This document shows, piece after piece, positions 17,773 through 27,410 of a stretch of DNA of 64,000 nt (the first letter of the stretch is position 1; every line of letters starts with the position of its first letter). A program made the position numbers and the translations under genes. The DNA is from WLMZ01 sp037139095. GTDB lineage: Bacteria > Actinomycetota > Acidimicrobiia > Acidimicrobiales > Ilumatobacteraceae. The stretch covers positions 1 to 64,000 of the forward strand of contig JBAXHD010000005.1 of assembly GCA_037139095.1 (NCBI GenBank). The letters are read 5' to 3'. Below the pieces are notes generated by a model that saw nothing but the letters and a program-made list of their open reading frames with translations, was not told the DNA's origin and did not search any database.

Positions 17773-19053
17773 GTGAATGAGACCCTTGGTGTGACCTCTG
17801 TTCCTTCGGGTCGTGAGGTGCTTGCAGATCGCGATGTGCGCATTCTGCTTGGCTCATACACGTTGATCTCGCTTGGCGTGGCGCTGCAGGCGGCTGTATT
17901 GGGTAAACAGATCTTCGATATCACCGGTCGATCCATCGACTTGGCGTGGCTTGGCCTCGCCGAGTTTGCGCCGGCTCCTGTCTTGGTGTTGCTCACTGGC
18001 TCGCTCGCCGATCGTTTCAACCGGAAGAAGATCGCTGGCCTCGGACTTACAGGCGAGTTCTTATGTGCGGTTGGACTGATGCTGTATTCGCTGAGCAACC
18101 CCACAGCCGTGTGGCCCTTCTTCGCGATCGCGATCACGTTCGGAGTGTTCAGGGCCTTCACCAATCCATCGATTCGCGCGTTGCCGCAAATGGTGGCTCC
18201 CGATGGAGCATTGCCGCGTGTGATTGCGCTCTTCAGCGCTACGTGGACCGGGGCAATCATCGTGGGTCCGGCGCTGTCGGGATGGTTGTACTCAATCGAC
18301 ACATGGGTGCCCTACGCGGTGGTGAGCACAGCGATCTTCGTGGGCTTGGTCTGGCTGCTCAGCTTGCGGTTCAAGCGCGGGCCTATCGCCCCAACTGTCG
18401 ACGACAAACCCACGCTACGTAGTGCTGTCGAAGGGCTCCGCTTCATTCGCCACACGCCCATTGTGTTGGGCGCCATCACACTCGATCTGTTCGCAGTGTT
18501 GTTTGGCGGAGCCGTTGCGCTGCTTCCGGTTATTGCGAAGGATCGTTTGCACGTTGGCGATGTTGCTTACGGGTGGCTTCGAGCCGCCGGCGGTATGGGG
18601 GCAGCGTCGATGGCGATCTTCTTGTCGATCAGACCATTGAGGCGTTACGTCGGTCGAATGTTGTTGTTCGCCGTGGGTGTTTTCGGTGCGGCCACGATTG
18701 TGCTTGGCCTCACGCACAGCTATGTGGTGGCGTTTCTTGCGCTGATTACGTTGGCCGGTGCCGACATGGTGAGTGTCTTCGTGCGTGGCTCGCTGATTCC
18801 GTTGGTCACCCCCGGCGAGAAGTTGGGCCGCGTGTTCGCCGTCGAGAATGTGTTCATTGGCGCCTCTAACGAACTCGGCGCATTCGAGAGCGGCATGGCG
18901 GCGCAGTACCTCGGGCTGCCGTTTGCAGTGATCGGCGGTGGCATTGCAACGATCGCCATTGTCGGACTGTGCGCAGTGGTGTTTCCACCGTTGCGCGATA
19001 TCGACAAGTTTGAAGACCTCGAACCTGCCAGCGGAGAACCCGCGCCCAGCTGA
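17773..19053 (+). CDS. MFS exporter (EntS-like)
   Basis: Major facilitator protein of 426 residues with about 12 hydrophobic segments. After transmembrane segment 2 comes GSLADRFNRKKIAGLG, the conserved MFS loop A motif. The pattern (GVFRAFTNPSIRALPQMV, LIPLVTPGEKLGRVFAVENVF) matches the MFS_3/EntS-type exporters for siderophores or drugs. The substrate is unknown. The start is a GTG at 17773. It ends 13 bases before the convergent flavin oxidoreductase gene. Confidence 0.85.
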   Translation: MNETLGVTSVPSGREVLADRDVRILLGSYTLISLGVALQAAVLGKQIFDITGRSIDLAWLGLAEFAPAPVLVLLTGSLADRFNRKKIAGLGLTGEFLCAVGLMLYSLSNPTAVWPFFAIAITFGVFRAFTNPSIRALPQMVAPDGALPRVIALFSATWTGAIIVGPALSGWLYSIDTWVPYAVVSTAIFVGLVWLLSLRFKRGPIAPTVDDKPTLRSAVEGLRFIRHTPIVLGAITLDLFAVLFGGAVALLPVIAKDRLHVGDVAYGWLRAAGGMGAASMAIFLSIRPLRRYVGRMLLFAVGVFGAATIVLGLTHSYVVAFLALITLAGADMVSVFVRGSLIPLVTPGEKLGRVFAVENVFIGASNELGAFESGMAAQYLGLPFAVIGGGIATIAIVGLCAVVFPPLRDIDKFEDLEPASGEPAPS

Positions 19054-19066
19054 CGCTAACGGTTGG

Positions 19067-20485
19067 CTAGCGGCGAACCAGCCAACGCAGTTTTTGCGCT
19101 CGTTCGTACAAACTCTCTGAGGCCACTTGGCCAATGCTCGTGGCATAGGTGGGGTAGATGTGCACGAGACTGGCGATGTCGCTGATTTTCATGTCGTGGC
19201 GGATGGCCAGCGCCAATTCGTGGATCATCTCGCCTGCGGCGGGCGCCAAGATGTGCGCTCCCACGATTCGACTCTTGCTGGTGATCACCACGATGGTGCC
19301 TTCGGTGGCGCTGTCTGTTCGAGCACGATCGTTGTGGATGAGGTCGAGTCTCCAAATGTCGACATCGTTGCCAAATGCCGTTTCGGCCTCGGCGATAGTG
19401 AGGCCGGCGTGGGCAAGTTCGGGGTCGGTAAATGTGCACCATGGCACGAGCAGGTCGGCGCTGCCTTTGCCGGGGAAGAACATGTCGCGTATTGCCCGAA
19501 CGCTGTAGGTACCCGCCGAATGGGTAAAGCGAAAGCCTGCCGCCACGTCGCCTGCGGCATAGACGGTTTTCACGCTGGTTCTGCCGCGACTATCGACGCG
19601 GACTCCGGTTGGGCCAACGTCGATGCCGAGCTCCTCGAGGCCGAGACCGTCGGTGTTCGCTCGTCGACCTACGGCGAGAAGAATCGCGTCGGCGGTGAAG
19701 GTGTGCTTGATGCCTTTGATGGTGGCGCGCACGGTTTTGGACGACTCATCGAACGTGACCCGCGTGGCCTCAGCGTTGAGATGAAGATCCACGCCTTCGG
19801 CGCGCAATGTTGTCGCGAGAGCGTGAGCGAGCGTGGGTTCGTCGCGTGGCAGGATGCTTGCCCCACGATGCAGCAATGTCGTGGTGATTCCGAGGCGATT
19901 CAATGCTTGGGCCATCTCGACGCCCATTGGTCCACCGCCAAGGATGATGATGCTCGATGGCGGTGAATCGAGCTCAAACAGGGTCTCGCTGGTGAGAAAT
20001 CCGGCGTCGAGAAGCCCTTCGATGTCGGGCACCCGCGGGCCGCTACCCGTGCACGCCATGATGAAGCGCCCCTCAAGGATGATTGGCTCGGCGGTGTCGT
20101 TCATCACGGTGACGTGATTCGGGCCGGTGATGGTTGCGTCGCCCTCGACAATGGTGATGCCCATATCGCGATATCGATCGGCATCGTTGTCGGTGTGCGC
20201 AATCTCGGCCTGCACGGCGCGTATGCGTCGCCACACCATCGCCAAATCGATGACGGGCTCTACCGGTGTGATTCCAAGCAGGTCGGCGGTGCGCATGGTG
20301 TGTGCCGCCTTGGCCGACGCCAGCAACGCCTTCGACGGGACGCTTCCGGTCCAGAGACTGTCGCCTCCGATACGGTCGCGCTCGACCACCGCAACGCTGA
20401 GGTCGAGGCTGACTGCGAACTCGGCGGCTTCCATGCCCCCGGCGCCCATGCCGATAATGACGAGGTCGTAGCGTTCGATGATCAT
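19067..20485 (-). CDS. Flavin disulfide-reductase homologue lacking both redox cysteines
   Basis: This is a two-dinucleotide-fold FAD/NAD(P) protein of about 472 residues, from the dihydrolipoamide dehydrogenase/mercuric reductase family. It has LVIIGMGAGGMEAAEFA for FAD, ILGGGPMGVEMAQAL for NAD(P), TVYAAGDVAAG, and a C-terminal dimerisation domain. In the family the active site reads GGxCxxxGCVPSK. Here it reads GGDSLWTGSVPSK, with AGT (20357-20359) and AGC (20342-20344) coding Ser at both cysteine positions. The usual C-terminal His-Glu pair (HxHPTxxE) is HIYPTYATS. It therefore cannot do normal disulfide chemistry and may act as an oxidase, a quinone or metal reductase, or an electron-transfer flavoprotein. 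It is divergent from the molybdopterin enzyme gene. Confidence 0.85.
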   Translation of the reverse strand: MIIERYDLVIIGMGAGGMEAAEFAVSLDLSVAVVERDRIGGDSLWTGSVPSKALLASAKAAHTMRTADLLGITPVEPVIDLAMVWRRIRAVQAEIAHTDNDADRYRDMGITIVEGDATITGPNHVTVMNDTAEPIILEGRFIMACTGSGPRVPDIEGLLDAGFLTSETLFELDSPPSSIIILGGGPMGVEMAQALNRLGITTTLLHRGASILPRDEPTLAHALATTLRAEGVDLHLNAEATRVTFDESSKTVRATIKGIKHTFTADAILLAVGRRANTDGLGLEELGIDVGPTGVRVDSRGRTSVKTVYAAGDVAAGFRFTHSAGTYSVRAIRDMFFPGKGSADLLVPWCTFTDPELAHAGLTIAEAETAFGNDVDIWRLDLIHNDRARTDSATEGTIVVITSKSRIVGAHILAPAAGEMIHELALAIRHDMKISDIASLVHIYPTYATSIGQVASESLYERAQKLRWLVRR

Positions 20486-20549
20486 TTCGGGCAACACCGT
20501 AGTGGAGTAATCGTTGGCGGTGAGTGTGTCGGCAGGTCAGACTGCATTC

Positions 20550-22535
20550 ATGCGTCAAGTGCTCACCACGGCCTGCCCGCTCGACTGCCCCGATACGTGC
20601 TCGCTGGCGGTAACGGTCGACGATGGTCGCATTGTGTCTATCGACGCCGATACCAGCGAGTCGGCAAACCCGTTCACACAGGGCTTCATCTGTCAAAAAG
20701 TGAAGCACCACGCAAAGCGGGTATATGCGCCCGAGCGAGTACTCACTCCGCTTGTCCGCAGTGGTCCAAAGGGCTCCGGTCAATTCTCGGCGGCAACCTG
20801 GTCTGAGGTGAACAGCCTGATTGCCGCGAAGCTCACGAGCACAATCGCTGAGTCCGGAACGAACAGTGTCATTCCGTATTTGTATACGTCGTCGGGTGGG
20901 GTGTTGTCCGGCTCGGCTCTGGCTCCTGCGTTGTTCGAACGTCTTGGGTGCCCCGAGGTGCAGCACACAATCTGCGCATCAACCGTGGGCGCTGCGTGGG
21001 ATCAGGTATTTGGGTCGATGCTCGGTGCCGATCCGTTCGACCTTGAGTACTCCGAGCTCATCGTGGTGTGGGGGGCGAATCCGATGGCCTCAAATACCCA
21101 CCTGTTGCCGTTGCTTACGGCGGCTACCAAACGCGGTGCCAAGCTGATCGTGATCGATCCGCGCAGAACCGCGGTTGCCGCTCGCGCCGATCTGCATCTC
21201 GCCATCCGGCCCGGCACCGACGTTGTACTTGCATTTGCAACTACTCGATTGCTGAACCAACGCGGGCTCATCGTTACCGACTTTTTGGAGGCCAACACAG
21301 TCGGAGCGCCAGAGTTCATAGCTGCGGCCGATGAGTGGACTCTCGAACGAGCCAGCGCCGAATGCGGCATCGACCAAGCCGACATCGAGATGTTCGCAAC
21401 ACTGATCGCCTCAACGGGACCGGCGATGATGCGGTTGGGCTATGGCCTCGAACGAAATCGCAATGGGGGTGCCGGATGTGTTGCGGCGCTCAACCTTTGG
21501 CTCGTCGCTGGACATTTCGGGGAGCAAGGAAGCGGCGTCATTGCGTCGACCTCAGCGGGGGCGCCGCTATCGCTCAACGCGATGCGGCCGCACGGGCAGC
21601 CAACTGTTGAGCGATCCGAGATGAGCATGAACGATGTCGGCCTAGCGCTCAACGGCGAACTGCCCGATTGGCCGCGCACCCGACTGTTGTTCGTGCAGGG
21701 CGCCAACCCCGCTGTTACAGCAATGGATCAAGCAGCAATGTTGCGTGGCCTCTCGAACGATGACCTATTCACCGTGGTTCACGAGCAAGTGATGACCGAC
21801 ACGGCCGTGTACGCCGATGTGATCCTTCCTGCCACAACTCATTTCGAGGTGCACGACATCGCGAATTCGTATGGGTCGTACTCAACACAGAACTTTGCCC
21901 CCGTCATCGGCCGCGTCGGCGAGAGTCGTTCGAACGACGAAGTGGCTGCGGGCTTGGCGGCCGAGTTGGGCTTTCCGGTCGAAGACTTCAACCCTGATCC
22001 ACTGCGGCTCACAGCGCTGATTCGCACCGACGACAGCATTGAGCCGTCGCCGTCGCTTCGTGAGCCCGGCGCCACGGTGCAGTTCGTTCACACGTATCCC
22101 GAGTTTGCCGACGGGTCGCGCAGAGCGCGTTTGGTTGATGTCTCAAGCGAGATGCCGATGCCAGCCTTTGCGCCGCTCACATCACCGAGTGGCGGCCTCA
22201 CGCTGCTCACGCCGGCGACCAACCGCACTATCAACTCAATGTTCGCCGAGTTCGAGCCGCCCGACGTCGTGATCTCAATCAGTCCGCTTGATGCAGCGGC
22301 GCGTGGCGTGACTCACGGTCAGCGTGTGCGCGTATCAAATGAGCTCGGCACCATCTGGCTCGATGCTCATGTTGACGCGACGATGCGCCCCGGAGTTGCC
22401 TCGATTCCCAAGGGCCTGTGGTTGCGACACTTCGACAACAACCGAACGGCCAATGTGTTGATCCCGCGCGGCATCAATGATCTGGGTTCTGGTGCGTGCT
22501 TTAATGACACCGTTGTACTCGTCACACCCAGCTAA
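20550..22535 (+). CDS. Molybdopterin oxidoreductase with N-terminal 4Fe-4S motif
   Basis: DMSO-reductase/formate-dehydrogenase family catalytic protein of about 661 residues. It begins with the 4Fe-4S motif ACPLDCPDTCSL and a later Cys in GFICQK. Next come VVWGANPMASNTH and VIDPRRTAVAARADLHL, then TAVYADVILPATTHFE and, at the end, the molydopterin dinucleotide-binding domain (RVRVSNELGT). No Tat signal is seen, so it is probably cytoplasmic. Neighbours give no electron-transfer subunit, apart from the divergent Cys-less flavoprotein. An in-frame TTG at 20514 exists, but the ATG at 20550 starts right before the conserved region. Confidence 0.83.
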   Translation: MRQVLTTACPLDCPDTCSLAVTVDDGRIVSIDADTSESANPFTQGFICQKVKHHAKRVYAPERVLTPLVRSGPKGSGQFSAATWSEVNSLIAAKLTSTIAESGTNSVIPYLYTSSGGVLSGSALAPALFERLGCPEVQHTICASTVGAAWDQVFGSMLGADPFDLEYSELIVVWGANPMASNTHLLPLLTAATKRGAKLIVIDPRRTAVAARADLHLAIRPGTDVVLAFATTRLLNQRGLIVTDFLEANTVGAPEFIAAADEWTLERASAECGIDQADIEMFATLIASTGPAMMRLGYGLERNRNGGAGCVAALNLWLVAGHFGEQGSGVIASTSAGAPLSLNAMRPHGQPTVERSEMSMNDVGLALNGELPDWPRTRLLFVQGANPAVTAMDQAAMLRGLSNDDLFTVVHEQVMTDTAVYADVILPATTHFEVHDIANSYGSYSTQNFAPVIGRVGESRSNDEVAAGLAAELGFPVEDFNPDPLRLTALIRTDDSIEPSPSLREPGATVQFVHTYPEFADGSRRARLVDVSSEMPMPAFAPLTSPSGGLTLLTPATNRTINSMFAEFEPPDVVISISPLDAAARGVTHGQRVRVSNELGTIWLDAHVDATMRPGVASIPKGLWLRHFDNNRTANVLIPRGINDLGSGACFNDTVVLVTPS

Positions 22536-22546
22536 GGATGAAGATC

Positions 22547-22966
22547 ATGAGTGAGAAAAAGGGACTCGTTCAGGAGTTCAAGGAGTTCATCGCTACGGGC
22601 GATCTGATGTCGGTGGCAGTGGCCTTCATCATGGGTCTTGCCATCAAGGCCGTCATCGACTCGTTCGTGAAAGATGTTTTCACTGGCGCTATCGGCCTGT
22701 TCGTCAAGTGCACTCCCATTCTCGACCCGGCCACCGGAAAGCCGTCTGGAAAACAAGATTGTTCGGGTCTTGCCGGCAAGGCCTACAAGACGCTGATGTG
22801 GGGCAATTTCGTGAACCAGTTGTTCACGTTTTTGCTCACCGCCATCGTGGTGTTCATGTTGGTGAAGGCCTACAAGAAGATCACCAAGCGCGAACTGGCA
22901 CAAGACGGGCCATCCGACAACGACCTCCTTCAAGGCATCCTCGCCGAGCTCAAAGCCAAGAACTAG
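22547..22966 (+). CDS. mscL: Large-conductance mechanosensitive channel
   Basis: MscL opens under membrane tension to release solutes on osmotic downshift. The protein is 139 residues long. EFKEFIATGDLMSVAVAFIMGLAI covers the amphipathic N-helix and pore-lining TM1. TM2 is FTFLLTAIVVFMLV, followed by the C-terminal bundle. The periplasmic loop has two Cys residues (VKCTPILD, KQDCSG). An AAGGA Shine-Dalgarno at 22534-22538 fits the ATG at 22547 better than the ATG at 22538. The SD overlaps the stop codon of the preceding gene, so they may be co-translated. Confidence 0.94.
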   Translation: MSEKKGLVQEFKEFIATGDLMSVAVAFIMGLAIKAVIDSFVKDVFTGAIGLFVKCTPILDPATGKPSGKQDCSGLAGKAYKTLMWGNFVNQLFTFLLTAIVVFMLVKAYKKITKRELAQDGPSDNDLLQGILAELKAKN

Positions 22967-23044
22967 CAGCGTTTCGGAGCATCTGATCAGCGCGGCGTCA
23001 TCGAGCGACTTGCTTGTTGGCGCTGCGCTGAATCAAATAGGGGG

Positions 23045-24013
23045 ATGACTTCGGCCGCCACTCACGCCTTTCGGCGCGCCCGGTTAGCAATTGTCATCGG
23101 TCTTGCGGTGGTCAGTGGCTGCAGCAATCAGACCGTTTCCAACACAAATGGGTCAGCGCCCATCACAGTCGGCGGTGTTGGCGTGTTGCCGAGCTCGTTG
23201 CCGTCGACACCCTCAGCCGTTGGTCCTTCGGCGTCGGGTGTGGCCACCGTGTCGTTGCCTCATACATCCACCGGCCAAGTGGGCTCTCGTGTGAAGGGCA
23301 ACAGGGTCATCCTCATCGGCGACTCAGTGATGACCTCGATCTCGCCTCGCTACGGTGATCAGGCGTGTAGCGAACTTGTGCCGCTGGGTTGGCAGGTAGA
23401 GGTCGATGCCGAAACAGGGCGCTTCATTGAGTTTGGCAACAAGGTGCTCGACAAGCGCTTGGGCGCCGGATGGGATGCCGCAGTCGTTCTGCTTGGCAAC
23501 AACTATCTCAACGACAACGTCAGATACTCAGATCAGCTGCGCATGCTGCTCACCCGTTTGGCGCCGCGGCCAACGGTTCTGTTGAACACCACGATGTTCA
23601 GGCCGACCCAGGCCAACGTGAACAAAGCAATCGTGGCTGAGGCAAGTGCATTCGACAATGTCACGGTCGTCGATTGGGCTTCAATCACCAAAGATTCGCG
23701 GCTCACTGGGGCCGACGGTCTGCATCTCACCGAAGCCGGTCGATCAAAGTTGGCCAAGACGATTGCGATGGTTCTTGGTCCCGTGTCGAGCGCGGGTGCC
23801 CACTGTTTGAAGACCGATTTCACTGACGACTCGATGGGCAGCCCAACTGGCACCAACGGATCTACCGACACCAAGCCAAGCTCGAAGCCGAGCAGCTCGG
23901 TTCCCGACTCTGGCGCGGTTACGGGCGACTCGTCGCCGCCTTCTACATCGACCAGACCCACTGCTGCGCCGCCGACATCGTCGTCGACGAAGCCACCCAC
24001 AACAAACGGCTAA
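23045..24013 (+). CDS. SGNH-hydrolase lipoprotein with Ser/Thr/Pro tail
   Basis: Secreted lipoprotein of 322 residues. The signal peptide has a hydrophobic stretch and a lipobox ending VVSGC (Cys at about residue 26). A linker follows, then an SGNH/GDSL-type domain (VILIGDSVM for the nucleophile, LLGNNYLNDN, and the catalytic Asp-His in GADGLHLTEAG). This resembles the SGNH domain found with OafA-like acyltransferases. The last 60 residues are low-complexity Ser/Thr/Pro, likely a cell-wall linker. It probably deacylates a cell-envelope or extracellular ester. Confidence 0.78.
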   Translation: MTSAATHAFRRARLAIVIGLAVVSGCSNQTVSNTNGSAPITVGGVGVLPSSLPSTPSAVGPSASGVATVSLPHTSTGQVGSRVKGNRVILIGDSVMTSISPRYGDQACSELVPLGWQVEVDAETGRFIEFGNKVLDKRLGAGWDAAVVLLGNNYLNDNVRYSDQLRMLLTRLAPRPTVLLNTTMFRPTQANVNKAIVAEASAFDNVTVVDWASITKDSRLTGADGLHLTEAGRSKLAKTIAMVLGPVSSAGAHCLKTDFTDDSMGSPTGTNGSTDTKPSSKPSSSVPDSGAVTGDSSPPSTSTRPTAAPPTSSSTKPPTTNG

Positions 24014-24019
24014 CACTCG

Positions 24020-24430
24020 TTACGGGGCGAGTGCTTCGAGTCCGGGCATGTTGCGCACCACGCCAAAGGCAATGACCGCCACTCCAGCAGCGATGATGAG
24101 CCACATGGGTAGCTTGACCAACCAGGCGATCGGTGGGCGTCCGCGCGAGCCGCGCCACCACGCAAACCATCCAACCACAATGGCGCCGAGGAATAGCGGA
24201 AACAATGCGTTGAATCCGAAGGCCGTTGCGATGTGACCGTGCAACAACGCGTGAGTGGCGCGGGTGAGACCACACCCGGGACACCACAGCCCAGTGCTCG
24301 CGAAAAACGGGCACGCTGGCAGGTGCGCGCCGGGGGCAGCAGGATCGTTGAGCGCGAGGTACGCGGTGGCTCCGACGATGCCTGCTCCACACGCAACTGG
24401 TGCGGTGGTCGCGAGATTCATGTGACGCAT
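24020..24430 (-). CDS. DUF2752 membrane protein
   Basis: Small membrane protein of 136 residues with three hydrophobic segments. The conserved block CPFFASTGLWCPGCGLTRATHALLHGH is typical of DUF2752, whose function is unknown. The start at 24430 (MRHMNLATT) or 24421 is chosen over a much longer frame that lies antisense to the ABC-F gene. It is divergent from that gene by about 60 bases. Confidence 0.78.
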   Translation of the reverse strand: MRHMNLATTAPVACGAGIVGATAYLALNDPAAPGAHLPACPFFASTGLWCPGCGLTRATHALLHGHIATAFGFNALFPLFLGAIVVGWFAWWRGSRGRPPIAWLVKLPMWLIIAAGVAVIAFGVVRNMPGLEALAP

Positions 24431-24490
24431 ATTAGGCAGCAATGATCGCGGTCGGTTGCGGTTGGCGGGCGCCGCTGCCACCATTGTCAA

Positions 24491-26110
24491 ATGCTTCAAG
24501 TGCAGGGTGTTTCGGTGGAGATCGGCGGTCGCCTTGTTGTCGACCAAGCCTCGTTCACCATCATGCCTCGCGACAAAGTTGGTCTCGTTGGCCGCAACGG
24601 CGCCGGCAAGACAACGTTCTTCAAAGTGCTCGGCGGCGAGACCGAACCCATTGCTGGCAAGATCCTCCGCAAAGGTGGCTTCGGTTATCTGCCACAGGAC
24701 CCACGCATCGCAGGCGTGCTCGATGGTCGCACGGCGATCACCCATGTGCTGTCGGGCCGCGGCATCGATGATCAGCTCACCCGCATCGAGAAGTTGCGCA
24801 TCGCGATGGAAGAAGAAGCCAGCGATCGCAATGTGGCTCGTTACAGCAAGGCGCAAGACGAGTTCGCAAGCTCGGGTGGTTACGCAGCCGACAGCGAGGC
24901 TCGCTCCATTGCGGCCGGCCTCGGGCTGAAGGCCGACCGCCTCGATCTGCCGCTTGGTGTGCTCTCGGGCGGCGAGCGTCGTCGCGTCGAGTTGTCGCGA
25001 ATCTTGTTCGCCGGTAGCGATGCGTTACTGCTCGACGAACCCACCAACCACCTCGACATCGATGCCAAGAACTGGCTGCTCGATTTCCTCCGCAAGTATC
25101 GCGGAGCGATGTTGGTCATTAGCCACGACCTCGACCTGCTCGATGACGCCATCACGCGAGTGCTGCATCTCGATCGTCCGGCCGAAGATGCCACCGGGCA
25201 TCTTGTTGAATACCGGGGTACGTATAGCCAATACCGCTCAGCGCGTGCGGCCGACGAAGAGCGCCTCGCTCGTCAGTCGATCTTGCAGTCGAAAGAGATT
25301 GCTCGCCTGCAATCGGTGGTCGATCGTTTCGGCGCCAAGGCCACCAAAGCGTCAATGGCGCACAGCAAGGAAAAGCAGATCGCACGTCTCGAGTCGCAAC
25401 GCGTGCATGTTGGCGCTGGCGACAAGGTGATGAAGGTCAAGTTCCCCGATCCACCACCATCGGGTGCCACGGTCATTACCGCGACACGTTTATCGAAAGG
25501 TTACGGAGCGGGTTCGCCAGTGTTCGAAGATGTCACGTTCGACATTGGCCGCGGCGAGCGTTTGTTAGTGCTCGGCCTCAACGGTGCCGGTAAGACCAGC
25601 CTGCTGCGAATTCTGGCCGGCGAGACCGAGCCCACGCTCGGCGATTTCAAGTTTGGTCACGGCGTCAACGTTGGCTACTACGCGCAAGAGCACGACAACC
25701 TGCGCATTCACGAGAGCTTGCTGCACAACATCCGCTCCGAGGTTCCTTCAAACGTGATGCTCACCGAGACGCAGTTGCGCGGCATGCTCGGCATGTTCGG
25801 GCTGATGGGCGAAAAGGTCTTTCAAGACAGCGGCACGCTCAGCGGCGGCGAGAAGACCAAGCTTGCGCTCGCGATGTTGATGGTGGGTCGCAACAATCTC
25901 TTGCTGCTCGACGAGCCCACCAACAACCTTGATCCAGCGAGCCGTCAAGCCGTGGCCGATGCGCTCAGCTCCTGGAAGGGCACCATTGTGTTCGTGAGCC
26001 ATGACTCCGAATTCGTTGAGCAGCTCAAGCCCACCAAGGTGCTACTCATGCCCGATGGTCAGGTCGATTTCTTTAGCCCCGACTGGCTCGAGCTCGTGAG
26101 CCTCGCTTAG
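24491..26110 (+). CDS. ABC-F family ATPase
   Basis: Soluble twin ABC ATPase of 539 residues with no membrane segments. The first domain has GRNGAGKTT and LSGGERRRVELSR; the second has GLNGAGKTS and LSGGEKTKLALAML. Between them is a charged linker helix (residues about 240-310) of the type that reaches the ribosomal P-site in ABC-F proteins. The family includes translation factors such as EttA and Uup, and ribosome-protection proteins. Its group within ABC-F was not resolved. It stands alone on the plus strand. Confidence 0.9.
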   Translation: MLQVQGVSVEIGGRLVVDQASFTIMPRDKVGLVGRNGAGKTTFFKVLGGETEPIAGKILRKGGFGYLPQDPRIAGVLDGRTAITHVLSGRGIDDQLTRIEKLRIAMEEEASDRNVARYSKAQDEFASSGGYAADSEARSIAAGLGLKADRLDLPLGVLSGGERRRVELSRILFAGSDALLLDEPTNHLDIDAKNWLLDFLRKYRGAMLVISHDLDLLDDAITRVLHLDRPAEDATGHLVEYRGTYSQYRSARAADEERLARQSILQSKEIARLQSVVDRFGAKATKASMAHSKEKQIARLESQRVHVGAGDKVMKVKFPDPPPSGATVITATRLSKGYGAGSPVFEDVTFDIGRGERLLVLGLNGAGKTSLLRILAGETEPTLGDFKFGHGVNVGYYAQEHDNLRIHESLLHNIRSEVPSNVMLTETQLRGMLGMFGLMGEKVFQDSGTLSGGEKTKLALAMLMVGRNNLLLLDEPTNNLDPASRQAVADALSSWKGTIVFVSHDSEFVEQLKPTKVLLMPDGQVDFFSPDWLELVSLA

Positions 26111-26157
26111 CCGCCGATCTCACAAAGCTGTTTTCGTGAGGTCTGTCAGTAAGACTC

Positions 26158-27345
26158 ATGGCCATGACTGACCCCGTCGCTGTTGGCCCGCTGGCGGGTG
26201 TGCGTGTTCTCGACTTCTCCTCGGTGGTGATGGGCCCCTATGCCACACAGATCTTGGGCGACCTTGGCGCCGATGTCATCGCCATCGAAGAATCCAGCGG
26301 CGATACCAATCGCGTCATGGGTCCCGGTCCAGCCCGCGGAATGTCGGGTATCTCGCTGAACCTGTTGCGGAACAAACGCAACGTGTGTCTCGATCTCAAG
26401 AGCGAGCCCGGCCGCAATGCGTTCCTGCGCATTGCGGCAACGTGCGATGTTGTGGTGACCAACTTGCGTCCTGCTCCGCTGGCGCGGCTGAGGCTTGACT
26501 ACGCAGCGATACGCGAGGTGCGCGCCGACATTGTGATGTGTCAGGCGCATGGTTGGCCATCAGATGGAGCCGACGCGAACAAGCCGGCATACGACGACGT
26601 CATTCAGGCGAGCGCGGGCATCGCCGATGCATTCGAGCGGCAAAGCGGCACGCCTGCGCTGACCCCAACTCTGGTGGCCGACAAAGTGGCCGGACTCACC
26701 ATCGTGTATGCCGTGCTCGCCGCGATGTTTCACCGCCAGCGCACCGGCGAAGGACAGTTCGTCGAAGTGCCGATGATCGACGCGCTCACCTCGTTCACGT
26801 TGGTCGAGCATGGCTGTGCTGCGATACCCGAACCGCCGTTGGGTTCTGCCGGATATCCGCGCGTGCTCGCCGCCGAACGTCGCCCCTATGCCACCACCGA
26901 CGGGTGGGTGGCAGTGCTGCCGTACTCGGCAAGCAACTACAACGATCTGTTTCGCGAGGGTGGTCGACTCGATCTCATTGATGATCCGCGCGTGCTCTCG
27001 GCGTCTGCGCGCGCGGTCAATGCCGGCGACCTGTACGCGCTGATCGACCCGATCATCGCTACTCGCTCCAGCGCCTTTTGGATCGAGTACTGCAGCCGCC
27101 ACGACATACCGGCCGGTCCGGTGCGCAGCCTCGACGATCTGGTCGCAGAGTTGCCGATCGAGCAGCACCCGACCATGGGTTCATACCGTCAGATTCCGCC
27201 ACCGGTGCGGTTTTCATCGACTCCAGCAGGGGTGCGTCGGCATGCTCCAATGCTGGGCGAACACGGCCGCGAGGTGTTACGCGAAGTTGGCCTGAGCGAC
27301 CAAGAAGTTGACGCGCTCGTGGGCGATCCGTCGACGGCCGTATAG
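26158..27345 (+). CDS. CaiB/BaiF family III CoA-transferase
   Basis: Family III CoA-transferase of 395 residues. It has GVRVLDFSSVVMGPYATQILGDLGADVI at the N-terminus, KRNVCLDLKS, and the region YDDVIQASAGIA with the likely catalytic Asp. Such enzymes move CoA between carboxylic acids. The substrate is not clear. It is followed 65 bases later by an LLM oxidoreductase and an enoyl-CoA hydratase gene, so it probably activates an acid for a short degradation route. Confidence 0.87.
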   Translation: MAMTDPVAVGPLAGVRVLDFSSVVMGPYATQILGDLGADVIAIEESSGDTNRVMGPGPARGMSGISLNLLRNKRNVCLDLKSEPGRNAFLRIAATCDVVVTNLRPAPLARLRLDYAAIREVRADIVMCQAHGWPSDGADANKPAYDDVIQASAGIADAFERQSGTPALTPTLVADKVAGLTIVYAVLAAMFHRQRTGEGQFVEVPMIDALTSFTLVEHGCAAIPEPPLGSAGYPRVLAAERRPYATTDGWVAVLPYSASNYNDLFREGGRLDLIDDPRVLSASARAVNAGDLYALIDPIIATRSSAFWIEYCSRHDIPAGPVRSLDDLVAELPIEQHPTMGSYRQIPPPVRFSSTPAGVRRHAPMLGEHGREVLREVGLSDQEVDALVGDPSTAV

Positions 27346-27410
27346 GGCAACGCTCGCAACCATCAGTGCTGGGGCCGTTGGCTGAGACGGCCGCACGATA
27401 CGGTGCCACC

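Noticed and set aside
17773..24430. Genomic island or phage insertion in the mixed region
   Set aside because: No integrase, transposase, flanking direct repeats or clear shift of base composition was seen.
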